Shown: positions 54,601 to 64,000 of the stretch, piece after piece | Position numbering within the stretch: the stretch's first letter is position 1 | Layout: each line of letters opens with the position of its first letter | NCBI GenBank assembly: GCA_016490735.1 | Contig: JAEMWC010000011.1 | Coordinates: 2,272,501 to 2,336,500 of the forward strand | DNA length: 64,000 nt | DNA from: Pachyseris speciosa | Taxonomy: Eukaryota > Cnidaria > Anthozoa > Scleractinia > Pachyseridae | Direction of reading: 5' to 3' | Position numbers and translations under genes: made by a program | Notes under the pieces: generated by a model | Seen by the model: only the letters and a program-made list of their open reading frames with translations | Database searches by the model: none | What the model was told of the DNA's origin: nothing

Positions 54601-57600
54601 CTGCATGCATTCAAACCCTGTCGCTGTGGTCAAAGAATTTATTTCTTACTTTCTTTCTCTGACGGGCGCATGGGGTGAGTGCATTTTCTATAAATTGTAT
54701 TTTATCCTTAAGTTGCTGTTGTGTAATATGTAAACACCTACTTCATTATTCAAAGGGGGTTTAAGTTGATTCCAAAATATAAAAAAAATATATACCACAC
54801 AACTCTTTGTGATATGACCAATGATCTTTTATTATGTAATATTTTTTTGCCTCCCCAGGCTTTGTTTTCTGACTCTAGTTATGATGAAGCAGATCAGATT
54901 TCTAAAGTGCGTAGAGAGGTGAATGAAGTGAAAGATGTAATGACTCAAAATATAGGTATGCATTGCCTACATGTAACATATTACATTCCAGAGGTAGTTG
55001 TCTTTTTGAGCGACTAGGGCACATTCCCCACACCACACCCCCTTAACCCCAATACACACACCAACTGTAGATCCCCACCCTTGAAGTTTACTTTTAATGT
55101 CTGTGCAGGACTTATGGGAATTTTCTGGAATCGCACATAGTATCTTGGTACATTTTACCATCATGAAACTATTACAGTACATAATTTGCAACTTATGCTG
55201 TTCACCTTCATAAACTTTTTTCTTTTTTATACATTACAACATTGAAAAGCAAGGGTTTTGGAGCTTAATTTGTTTGTAACTCAGTACAGTCAGTACAGGT
55301 CGTTGTATAAATTTGATAAGTAATAGTATTTGTGTAATTGGCTACAATGTAATTTGATAAGCAAATCTTGATCTGGAAAATTTTAAAGGGCCCTCAGCTT
55401 TTTTGAGTCTAGTGCGCATGCGCTCTAGACTCTATCTACTCAGTGCTGTTCACTGTCCACAATTGCATAGTAGTATCGACTATATTTTCTTCAATCGATT
55501 TGAAAACGTGGATACGCAAATAGACAACAATACAGGCATGTTGGAGTTTCAATGAATGCTGCTGCAATATTTCTCGATCGATCTGAGAACTTGAGTACAT
55601 GGTATCGAATGAAAATTGTTCGTGGACAAGCTGCATCCAAAAATGCCACGTGGGAATCTGTACAGAAGATCCTTGTAGCTGACGACATGAATCCACTGGT
55701 AGGTTTTACGTTGAATTATTCTAGATTTGGTTTCTTTTCTAGATTTGGTTTTCTTTTCTTCTTAACATGCACTGGATCAATCAAGAAAAAGATATTGCGA
55801 GTGTTCTACCACATTTAGGTCGATGGTCTTGAACAAATATAAGCTTAAAGGCAGTCAGTTGTTGATCGTCGAAGCCGTTGTGATCAATTCAAGCGGACTG
55901 CTTGTGCGTGTATTAGAGATTAGCATTATTCCTCTTTTGAGAGCAGAAAGCCCTCGTTGGAGGCCAATAAACCCTCCTTTAAGGACAATAAACTCTCTTT
56001 TGAGGCTGACATTAATCGCTCTGTCGAAGACAAATCAAATGTTCACGTGAACGTAAACATGTTTATACTCAGTTCCACAGATGTTTGCAAGAATTGTTGT
56101 GCAGTTTTTTGCTTGCTGACTGAGACAGTCTGAGTTTTCATTGCTATGTACACCTTAAGAGTTGACACAGTGTTACATCAAATTACAATATTTTTGTCAG
56201 TGCAAGTGCACAATAATTAGTTTCATGTGAGATAACTAGCCGTACTAAATTGTTTATTCTTGTTTGGTTATTTGTTTCTTGGTATGAATTAAGATATTAA
56301 AATCATACCCAAAGTCGACATTGATCAGTTTATATTTTATTCACAAGTTACGTGACAAACTATCCGTGGTTATTGAACGTTTTTTAACTTGTTGGTTATG
56401 ATAAAAATTTGGTAATGTTACCAGTAGAATGTAACGTGTATTTGTAACTTGACCTTCTTGTCTCAGGTTTGAAATAAATATTTTTCATTTTGATTGTGTG
56501 GTCTCACTTTTATACTGTAAGTCCAGCCCCGCGTTTCAGCTCAAGATTGTAGGATTTTGCACGTCATTCGTTCTTCAAAATTGTCTGCCAAATTTGCACC
56601 CACATTGGGCACAGACTAAACATAATGCTGAAATTCTCCATTTATTTTTAGAAAAAAAAGAGACCCCTCCTCCACAAAGTGAAATGCATGGCCTATTTGA
56701 AGTATTTTGAAAATGCCATGAACCACATTCCCATTTCCCAGCCCTCTCCCCCTCCTCCAAGTAGTACCCGAATGCCCCGTACAGAATGGTGTCCATGTCA
56801 GGTTCCATTTGTTTCCGACCCTTGGTATGACATGTGAAATCAGTCACAAATATCATCAGTTCGAAGCACTAGACTCATGTACCCTACTGGGTACCTATTT
56901 TTTAAGTTACTTAGACTATCTGATATGATTTGAGTGATCAATTGGTCATCACTCCTGTATTATTTCATTTGAAAAAGTATCCAGAATTGTTATCTTATTC
57001 TTGGTATAATTTGTCAAACATTTATGATAATGAAATGAAGAGTGATCCTCAAAGTTGTGAACGCAATTTATGCAGTAATTTGCGAAAAGAAGCCTAAAAA
57101 GAATTCAGGACTTCAACAGAGTTTGAACCCGTAACCTCGCAATCATACCGGTGCAATGCTCTAACCAACTAAACTATGAAGCCACTGACATTGGGAGCAG
57201 TTCAATTGTGGGTTCATAAATTATGTTCTCGTGAATTTATTTCAAATACATTATTCACATTAATGATAATGTTGTGGCATGTGTTTTTTGTAGAAAAAGT
57301 TCTTGAAAGAGGTGAGAAGATTGATGTTCTTGTGGGAAAGACAGAAGAACTGGATCACAGTGTAAGTTGACAATATGTAGAGAAAAATGAACCAGGCTTT
57401 CTTCTGAAGTTTGAAGGACATTAATATTTTGTACTAATAAAATATTTGGGAATAGCCAAAAAAATGTCTTTCATCTATGCTCTTATTAATTATGACAAAA
57501 GTTAAACTACAAATCCTAAAAATGTTGGGCCTTGCATATAATTTGTGTATTGATTAAAACCTATTGAGTGGTGCTTTTCTGTAGTGGCTGTTTTAACCTC

Positions 57601-59052
57601 GGTTAAAACAGGGCTTTGGGAATAGAAGTGTTCCTACAATAGCTCGGTAACAGATACAGAAACAAAGATAATGTGAACACGTTTTTGGGACCAAAGTTTA
57701 TGCTCCCTGAATAGAGGTGTCCCAAAGGAGAGGTTCCACTGCACAGGGCTTCAGTCTTGTGAGGTTTGTGTTTTTTGATAGGCAACATACAGGATATATG
57801 CTGCAGTTCTTTATTTTTTCTCTCCTTGGTTTTGATGTTGTGGCTCAATTTATCCTTGTTTTAAATTTTTTGATGTATGATAATTAGTTTAAAACAAACG
57901 TCTACATAGGATCAACATTAATTTTATTATGTTCACTTGGTAAAGTCGATTAAACATCACACCAACTTTTGATAAGAAATAAAACACATGGCAAGTAGCT
58001 GAATAAAATAGGTGAACCTACATATTATGTAACTATGTACAAATATAAAAAGAAATATATGGAAATAAATAGTATTCATAAATACAACATCCTAGTCATG
58101 TCTCAATCTTTAAAATATTTAGCTAAATTTGTTTCAAAACAGTTTAGTGATTTAAAATTTACAGTCTCTGAAGACAAAGAATTCCATTCACACGTGGATC
58201 TAGGAAAAAAAGAGAACTTGAAAATGTCCTAGCTAATTTTGGGTATCCTATCAACTTCAGCTTCAACTTCATTTCAGCTAAAAATGGTCTTACAATAGAC
58301 CGGCCTGCAAAATAGCAATTGCTAATCTAGACGGCCCAGCGGAAAAAGAAATTAAAATGAAAAGAAAAGAAGAAAAGAATGGAAGGAATAATATTTAAGT
58401 TACAATTCATATTTTTATCATTGTTTTATTTTAATTACCATTGCATCTTTGGAAAAAAAGAAAAGGAAATTTAGGGAGAGCGGAAAGCATATCAATATGA
58501 ATTACTTAACTGTTAAACCAACTTTTTTAATTATCAATGGCGTCTCAATATAGTTATTTTCTCTTTATCGGAATGCAATCTGTGAAGTACAGTACGTTTA
58601 AGTACTATGAGTACAGTGAAGTACAGGCTCCTGCATGTTCTGGTGTTGCCTACAAAGGGAGAAAAAATTTAAACCTCCAATAATAAAATTGAACCACGAC
58701 ATATACACTGTACACTCCATATTTCTGTGTTGAAAAAATGTTGATGTTGATGCAATTTGGGTATTCCCAGCATCAATAAGAACCCAGTATGTGCAGATAC
58801 TTCCTTGCATATTCACCTCAAATATGGTTTGATTGAAAGTGATATGCCTATTGAATGAAACCTGGTATGCTTATAATTAGTAATTTTATCCTTTCTTGTT
58901 ATCAGTCTCAGATCTTTCACAGACAAGCTGTAAGGCTGCGCAAAAAGATGTGGTGGCAGAACAAGAAGATGTGTCTGCTGTTGCTATTTGTGTTGCTTAT
59001 AATTATTGCAGCCATTGTGCTGACAGTTTTGGGGATTGAAGGAAAGTTATAA
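51670..59052 (+). CDS. VAMP7: VAMP7-type longin R-SNARE, 6 exons
   Basis: This tail-anchored SNARE drives fusion of late endosomes, lysosomes and secretory vesicles. Exons: 51670-51818, 52905-53001, 53912-54013, 54859-54955, 57294-57361, 58906-59052. All junctions are GT-AG and in phase, giving 219 residues (human VAMP7 has 220). The longin domain (1-116) starts MSIIYSLIARGTTVLVDY and includes VIVDDGLIFLCMADEDF and YANEFRRDF. The SNARE motif (about 131-188) contains VLERGEKIDVL, with Arg154 as the zero-layer residue, then HRQAVRLRKKMWW. The membrane anchor is residues 193-213 (MCLLLLFVLLIIIAAIVLTVL), followed by a short tail. The C-terminal half also resembles other longin VAMPs, so the paralogue name is less certain than the family. 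The start is favoured by the typical longin N-terminus. Confidence 0.92.
52223..52303. repeat. 81-bp hairpin MITE in VAMP7 intron 1
   Basis: TCAGTAAATAC / GTATTTACTGA at the outer ends and TACACTCTTGAGGCTGACT with its complement at the centre form a nested hairpin. Confidence 0.65.
52586..52875. mobile_element. 0.29-kb C-rich MITE ending 29 bp before VAMP7 exon 2
   Basis: TACTTATCAATTGAAA at 52587 and TTTCAATTGATAAGTGC ending 52875 are the ends. The interior is C-rich with repeated AATCCCCACCCC blocks and a purine/G run at 52820-52858. The proline-rich ORF on the other strand is a by-product of this composition. Confidence 0.7.
53360..53402 (+). repeat. G-rich tract, potential G-quadruplex
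   Basis: A run of about 14 G, then TGGGGGGTGGGGGGTGTGGGG, gives at least four G-tracts with short loops on the coding strand of VAMP7 intron 2. Confidence 0.7.
55010..57020. other. VAMP7 intron 4, no gene firmly supported
   Basis: A C-rich element end (GGGAATTTTCTGGAATCGC, about 55115-55133) relates to the 1.27-kb family. An ORF at 55552-55698 (YRMKIVRGQAASKNATWESV, then a good GT donor at 55699) looks somewhat coding but has no partner exon and no family I know. The rest is AT-rich with nothing recognisable. Confidence 0.35.
57030..57260 (-). mobile_element. tRNA-derived SINE, diverged copy
   Basis: Same family as 49961-50465: tRNA-like head about 57110-57183 (box B GGTTCAAACTCTG, weakened), hairpin GCCTAAAAAGAATTCAGGA, and flanking GGTTCATAAATTATG. 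It ends 35 bp before VAMP7 exon 5. Confidence 0.75.
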
Positions 59053-59661
59053 CCCACATCATGATGTCCAATACGTTTTTACATTCTTAGATTGCAGCTG
59101 CTTTATTGTATTGTACCTAGTTCTGTCTTTAGTTGCCGTGGTTCTTAAGCATCCTCCAAAATTAAATAATAGATCCCTGTTAGCCTCCTCCACATGTAAA
59201 AGAAAATTAGAAAAACGAGTGAAAGAGAAGAGTTTGCAGGCCAGACCCCCTCACCCCCCCTCCCCCCCCCCAAAAAAAAAATGACAAGAAACATTGAGAC
59301 AGGGGCCCCCAATGACAAGTTGCGGTAGATATCTGTTTGGTGGAGGGTCATTCGCCTAGGGCTTTTGGCGTTGATTAAAGAGTGTACTCAGATTTTTGTA
59401 ACTAAAACGTGGCCTAAAAGATTCGCAATTGGGAAATCATAGCCCCTGGGTTTTCGGAAAGGTCATAATTGCTATTTTTGGCAGTCAAAAACGTCAGCTA
59501 ACATTTTCGGAAAGAAAATAGTTCTCTTAAGAAACGTCTTGGAAAGTTCATTTCACTAAGCATTTTCTCAAAGGAAGATTTTGTTCCCTAACATGTTCGG
59601 GCAATTAAAATTTCAGCTAGGGAATCCGAACAGATGAACTTTGTCTAGCTTATGAAAACCT

Positions 59662-59725
<64 letters not shown>

Positions 59726-59889
59726 CATCATTATTATTATTTAGAATTTAGCACAGGGATTTTCCCTGGGAAGAAATATCCAGTCAAGTCTCATCCTGAG
59801 ACTTCAGACTTCCAGCTCTTTTCTGAGGATATGTGCCGATCTGAGGAGTGCCGACTTTTGCATCGTTCTTGTTCGGTTTTTAATTCCTA

Positions 59890-59963
<74 letters not shown>

Positions 59964-61063
59964 TAGTTTCATTTTGATCTTGTGCAAAACAGCAGCTTAT
60001 TATTTTGGTTACACTGAGCCAACAATTTACACATCAATTGTTTCTCCAATACTGTGTTTGCATTAGGGTTTGTAAATGCAATGATGTCAGTCTTGTAGTG
60101 TTTTGTCAGAAGAAATATTGTCAGAGTTTTCAGATATAATTGTTTACGCATAGCTAGATTGTAATAAATTACAGAGTGCTAACATGCCTCTCAAATCAGT
60201 TAAGTGTGGAACTTCATTGGCATTAGTTATTATTTTCATTGTTTTCTTTGGTGAGGCTATACCTATCACTAGCCTTGTGAAGTAGCATAAGCACTGCAAA
60301 AACGGGGCAGTGAAGATTAGGGAGATAAAACAAACCAAAAAGTAAACTGTATAGAAGTAATATACACTATACTTGATCCACACCTGTGACCAAAGAGAAA
60401 AGGGAAAGAGGAGATTCACTCGTGTTTGCACTCTTGCATCTCCCCTGTTGGTGGCAGCCATGCTGGCTCGGTGCCAAAGGAGTTTCTTTGTCAAATCTTT
60501 TTAATTAGCGATTTCATTATGTTTATATAAGAGCCACTGCTGCCTGATTAAGAGTAATGAAAAATGTGAAAAATGATGAATGCAAACTGATAGAGAAACT
60601 TTTATTTGCCTTCATTTGATAAATACCATTAGCCTCAGTCACAGTAGATAATTTGTGAATAGGTTTCATTTTGCGTCTACCAAGTGTAAGAATCGTTATA
60701 ATAAAATAACATGATTTTCTTGAGATTTGATTGTAGTTTCTTATGACATGACTAGCGTGATAGTGGCAAAACCAATGTAATTATGCTCATATGTCATGGA
60801 TCATGAGCCCAAAATCAGGTATTATGGAATTTATAGAGAGTGTTGTACGTGTATATTAGATGTCGAACTAGATACAAAACCATAAAAAGGAAAAAAATGC
60901 TGCAAGGCAAGAATCAACTGAAATTTGTTTTTGGTTACGTTGCAAACGGCTAAACACTTGTGAAGAAGGTCGCTGGAATGGGTCTGATGTTACTACGATT
61001 GCATCTAAACGAAGGGAAAACTACCCTGATGGCACGCCCTCCCTCACCCTTTACCCCAATACT
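59053..61063. other. Downstream of VAMP7; simple repeats, no gene seen
   Basis: A C run lies at 59255-59272. Two long TTA microsatellites are at about 59665-59740 and 59890-59961. No polyadenylation signal can be assigned with confidence. No conserved coding frame is visible. Confidence 0.5.
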
Positions 61064-61310
61064 TGGGGGGCAGGGGTGGCGTAGTGGTTGGGCCACTCGC
61101 CATCCACCAATGTGGCCCAAGTTCGATTCCCGGGCTGTATGTGAGTTGACTTTGTTGTTGGCTCTCCACTCTGCTCCGAGAGGTTTTTCTCCGGGTACTC
61201 CGATTTTCCCCTCTCCTCAAAAATAAAAAATTTCCAAATTCCAATTCGATCTGGACGAGGGACCTCCCTGAAGCCCTCTTCGGTGAGTGGAGCTTCCTGG
61301 GTAAATATCA
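61064..61310 (+). mobile_element. tRNA-derived SINE with canonical pol III boxes
   Basis: Box A GGTGGCGTAGTGGTTGG (61075-61091) and box B AGTTCGATTCCC (61121-61132) are near consensus. The body has GGTTTTTCTCCGGGTACTCC and ends GTGAGTGGAGCTTCCTGGG. The body resembles conserved SINE domains shared between distant invertebrates, as I recall. A later motif (CACCACAGTTTCTCTAGAAAC, about 61355) matches the outer part of the Penelope-like element at 48752-48790 in inverse orientation. Confidence 0.7.
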
Positions 61311-61504
61311 TGATTACTATAACCTTGTCATCTCGGTAATACCACGCGACCGAGCACCACAGTTTCTCTAGAAACTAGCCCCGTTGTTCAGACTCGTATC
61401 ATGTGGTTTGTATCTTTCCGTCAGTTACAAAAGGAAGCCATTTTCTCGAAATTTAAAAAAAAGTCTCGATTTCGGGCCCTGCTCCAACGAACTGTTTTAC
61501 GCGC

Positions 61505-61742
61505 GCATTATTAGGGAGCTTTAGATTTGACAACGAGTACGAGATTTAGGACGAGTACGACTTTTTAAATCTAGTTTGCGCGCCTTAAATGATCACTCCG
61601 TACATGAATCCTGTTTCTAAAATCTCCTTTTCTGTTAGTAAGCAATAGGGTAGGGTAAGGGATCTATGGAGGCGACGGGTTTGAAATTTGAAAGTCGTAC
61701 TCGTTCTCGATCTCGTACTCGTACTCAAATCTAAAGTCACCT
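61505..61742. mobile_element. 0.24-kb MITE with about 50-bp ends
   Basis: AGCTTTAGATTTGACAACG near 61508 and TACTCAAATCTAAAGTCACC ending 61742 are inverted. The ends are built from repeats of CGAGTACGA and its complement. Confidence 0.7.
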
Positions 61743-61940
61743 ATTTACCATAGTTTCTGCTTTTATTGATTTTTAACACGAAATTAAAATCTTTTTAATT
61801 TACGAAATATACTTGGCTTGCCGCCTTCGAAACCTTACGGCTATTCCTAGCTCCTACTAATCGATGACTTCGGACTTATATATAGCCCCCCACCCCCTCC
61901 TCCCCACTTGGGATGCAACTGTACTGGTGATGCATGAGCC

Positions 61941-62044
61941 TTAAGGTGATGTGACACAAGCCGATTTTTAACGCCGATTTTTAACGCAACATTGTCGCGT
62001 TAAAAGTTGTCTCGTGTAACATGGCACACAGGACGATTTTTAAC

Positions 62045-62080
<36 letters not shown>

Positions 62081-62563
62081 ACCTGCAACATTGTTGCCCG
62101 AATTTTGTTGGAGTTGGTGCCTGTAACATCCCCGCCGTCGACTTTTAACGCAACATCGTCCCCGAGCAGCGAACAATGTTGCGTTAAAAATCGTCTCGTG
62201 TAACATGCCATTGCCGACCGTTGCTGCAACAAAGTTGCGTTAAAAGTTGTCTCGTATAACATAGATTAAAAATCGGCGTTAAAAATCGGCTCGTGTAACA
62301 TTACACGAGCCGATTTGCATCGCCGATTTTTAACGCCGATTTTTAATCTATGTTATACGAGACAACTTTTAACGCAACTTTGTTGCAGCAACGGTCGGCA
62401 ACGGCATGTTACACGAGACGATTTTTAACGCAACTGTTGGGAACGATGTTGCATTAAAAGTCGACGGCGGGGGTGTTACACACACCAACTCCAACAAGAT
62501 TCGGGCAACAATGTTGCGTTAAAAATCGGCGTTCCAAGTTGGCTCGTGTAACATCACCTTTAA
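61941..62563. mobile_element. TTAA-flanked giant hairpin of nested repeats, 0.62 kb
   Basis: TTAA-GGTGATGTGACACAAGCC at 61941 and GGCTCGTGTAACATCACC-T-TTAA ending 62563. The two halves meet at about 62297 (CTCGTGTAACAT|TACACGAG) and align as inverted copies, with about 100 extra bases in the left half. Inside, CTCGTGTAACAT and TTTTTAACGCAACA/TGTTGCGTTAAAA motifs recur many times. It is non-coding and begins 220 bp beyond the 3' end of the secreted-protein gene. Confidence 0.8.
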
Positions 62564-62784
62564 TTTTAATGACACCTCTTGGCAGACGACTGACGGATAT
62601 ATAGCTGTCTGAGTATACTCGGTGCCAGCATTTGCAAGAGAACCAATTATTTGCATTCTAAAACTTCCCACTTCTCGGTCCATCAAGAAACTAATTTATC
62701 TTCCTCAGTGTTTTCTGCTGAGTAGTTGAAGTGTTAACAATCAATTGAGTTCTAACTTCGCTAGTGACAACTGCAATATTGTCC

Positions 62785-63954
62785 TCAGTGATACCTCAGT
62801 AGGTTTTTTAGCCCATTGATGGTAAAAAGAATGCTCTCCAAAGTGTCCGGCAGCTCTCTTCTTTTCACTCGCGATTCTCTTTCTTGCTCTCGGGCTTTTT
62901 TCGTTTCAGTCGAATCAAGGTACGATCGTTTTGACACACCTTTCACTTTGGTAGTATCTTGCTTTCTATGCCGGCGTGTTTGCAAACTTTCCTGACCTTT
63001 TGTGTCGTGCCTTTTGGCACCATTCATCTTCGTTTGCTTTTTAATGCTCTCTTCTTGAGATAAAGAGAAATGATGTTTCGCGGCGTTCTTGGCCTGATAT
63101 TTGGAACTTGTTTTCTGCATCTTCTCGCCAACATTGCTTGTTTTCGCCTCTTTTCTGTTCGCGTTTGTGTGGTCTTTCGTCACTTTGACAAGCTTTCGTA
63201 CCCTGGTTATAAAACGCGCTGCATCACTGAGGACCATCTTAGCTTCTCCAACCACTTTCCTGGCGTGCTTTATCACCCCTTTCATTGCCTTGCTTAAGAG
63301 AGGATTTTTCAGATCAATATTATTGTTCAGTCCTGTGATTGGAAGAAGAAATCTTGAAATGTTTAGCATTTCTGGGCTGCCCTCGTGACGCAATTTTCTA
63401 CCCGCATTTCTCCGTTTAAAAAACTGTCCTATAACTTTGGGAAATGCATCTCGGGAACTTACAGGTCCCTTGTGGGTTGTTGTTTGTCCTTTTGAATCTT
63501 GGTCACCACCGAAGATGTTTTTGTTAATTTTTTCTGTTTCTGGTCCTATTTTCTGCTGCTTCACATGCTTGGACTTGGCAAAATCATGTCGCTTCGACGC
63601 CACGCTAACGTCTTCAGGAAGCTTAAAGCTTGTCTTATAACCAGGCCATTGTCCTTTCATGCTAAACTTGGGATGTTTGACATTGACTTGCGCCAAAACA
63701 GGACTGTTAATTGCCAGCAAATCCGCGTTATCATTGTCTACCAGCCAGTCTTGCTTGGATGCAGCCTTCACTTTAGATTCCGGCAATTTGTAATGAAGAT
63801 TTGTTCCCATAGTAGTCGCCTGAACTTGAATCTCGTATGACTTTGCCCCTCCACGAAATCCATTTTTCTGAGCTTTCGCGACAAGTGTTAGACAAAGCAA
63901 ACACTGCAGAAGCAAATACATGGCGATCAAACTGGTTGTTCTTTTACCCATCAT
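62785..63954 (-). CDS. Secreted, very basic 389-residue precursor-like protein, family unknown
   Basis: I do not recognise this protein. The ORF is a single exon of 389 codons. An in-frame TAG lies 12 nt upstream of the first ATG, so the start is well bounded; TCCTCCCCGTAG just before it could also be a splice acceptor after a 5' non-coding exon. Residues 1-28 form a clear signal peptide (basic start, IAMYLLLQCLLCLTLV, cleavage likely after AKA). The mature chain is Lys/Arg/Ser/Gln-rich with few cysteines. Several basic pairs and RRHRK occur, and a furin-like RVKRR near residues 362-366 leaves a 23-residue C-terminal peptide beginning ELPDTLESIL. No transmembrane segment follows the signal. 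It could be a peptide precursor or an extracellular-matrix protein; neither is shown. Confidence 0.6.
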   Translation of the reverse strand: MMGKRTTSLIAMYLLLQCLLCLTLVAKAQKNGFRGGAKSYEIQVQATTMGTNLHYKLPESKVKAASKQDWLVDNDNADLLAINSPVLAQVNVKHPKFSMKGQWPGYKTSFKLPEDVSVASKRHDFAKSKHVKQQKIGPETEKINKNIFGGDQDSKGQTTTHKGPVSSRDAFPKVIGQFFKRRNAGRKLRHEGSPEMLNISRFLLPITGLNNNIDLKNPLLSKAMKGVIKHARKVVGEAKMVLSDAARFITRVRKLVKVTKDHTNANRKEAKTSNVGEKMQKTSSKYQAKNAAKHHFSLSQEESIKKQTKMNGAKRHDTKGQESLQTRRHRKQDTTKVKGVSKRSYLDSTETKKAREQERESRVKRRELPDTLESILFTINGLKNLLRYH

Positions 63955-64000
63955 GGCATCAGCCTACGGGGAGGAATATTTCAGTTGTAAATCCTCTAGA

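Noticed and set aside
60144..60494. 116-residue - strand ORF
   Set aside because: Hydrophobic and AT-driven, without signal, motif or splice support.

Overview
The window is animal nuclear DNA, AT-rich, with many short phase-conserved exons (GT-AG introns) and very dense small mobile elements. The protein sequences, the tRNA-derived SINEs and the repeat families look like an anthozoan cnidarian, most likely a stony coral. That assignment is inference from family resemblance, not from a search. No prokaryotic operons, CRISPR arrays or viral genomes were seen.

Three conserved genes lie on the + strand in this order. MON1 (6138-25431, 16 coding exons, about 541 residues visible) is the three-longin-domain subunit of the MON1-CCZ1 exchange factor that activates Rab7. 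THYN1 (34833-47724, 10 exons, 216 residues) is an EVE-domain nuclear protein. A VAMP7-type longin R-SNARE (51670-59052, 6 exons, 219 residues) follows. MON1 and VAMP7 both act in fusion at late endosomes and lysosomes. A fourth gene, on the - strand (62785-63954), is a single-exon secreted, very basic 389-residue protein with dibasic and furin-like sites. I do not recognise its family. A possible last exon of another - strand gene is at 2050-2195.

The rest is mostly mobile DNA. The left edge carries the 3' end of a non-LTR retrotransposon. MON1 introns hold a 2.37-kb element (6939-9312) whose ends are arrays of palindromic repeats, inserted cleanly into a 71-bp tandem array. Between MON1 and THYN1 lies a roughly 4.3-kb array of about 140-bp repeats (28915-33285). 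Just upstream of THYN1 is an almost perfect palindrome with 241-bp arms (34097-34581). Between THYN1 and VAMP7 are a Penelope-like element with a GIY-YIG endonuclease and a tandemly duplicated tRNA-derived SINE. At least seven inverted-repeat elements are bounded by TTAA, and several hairpin elements end only 25-30 bp before coding exons.

Limits: exon borders were read by eye from splice consensus, reading phase and remembered family conservation. The first exon of MON1, all UTR ends and most repeat boundaries are uncertain. Repeat family names are tentative because no database was searched.
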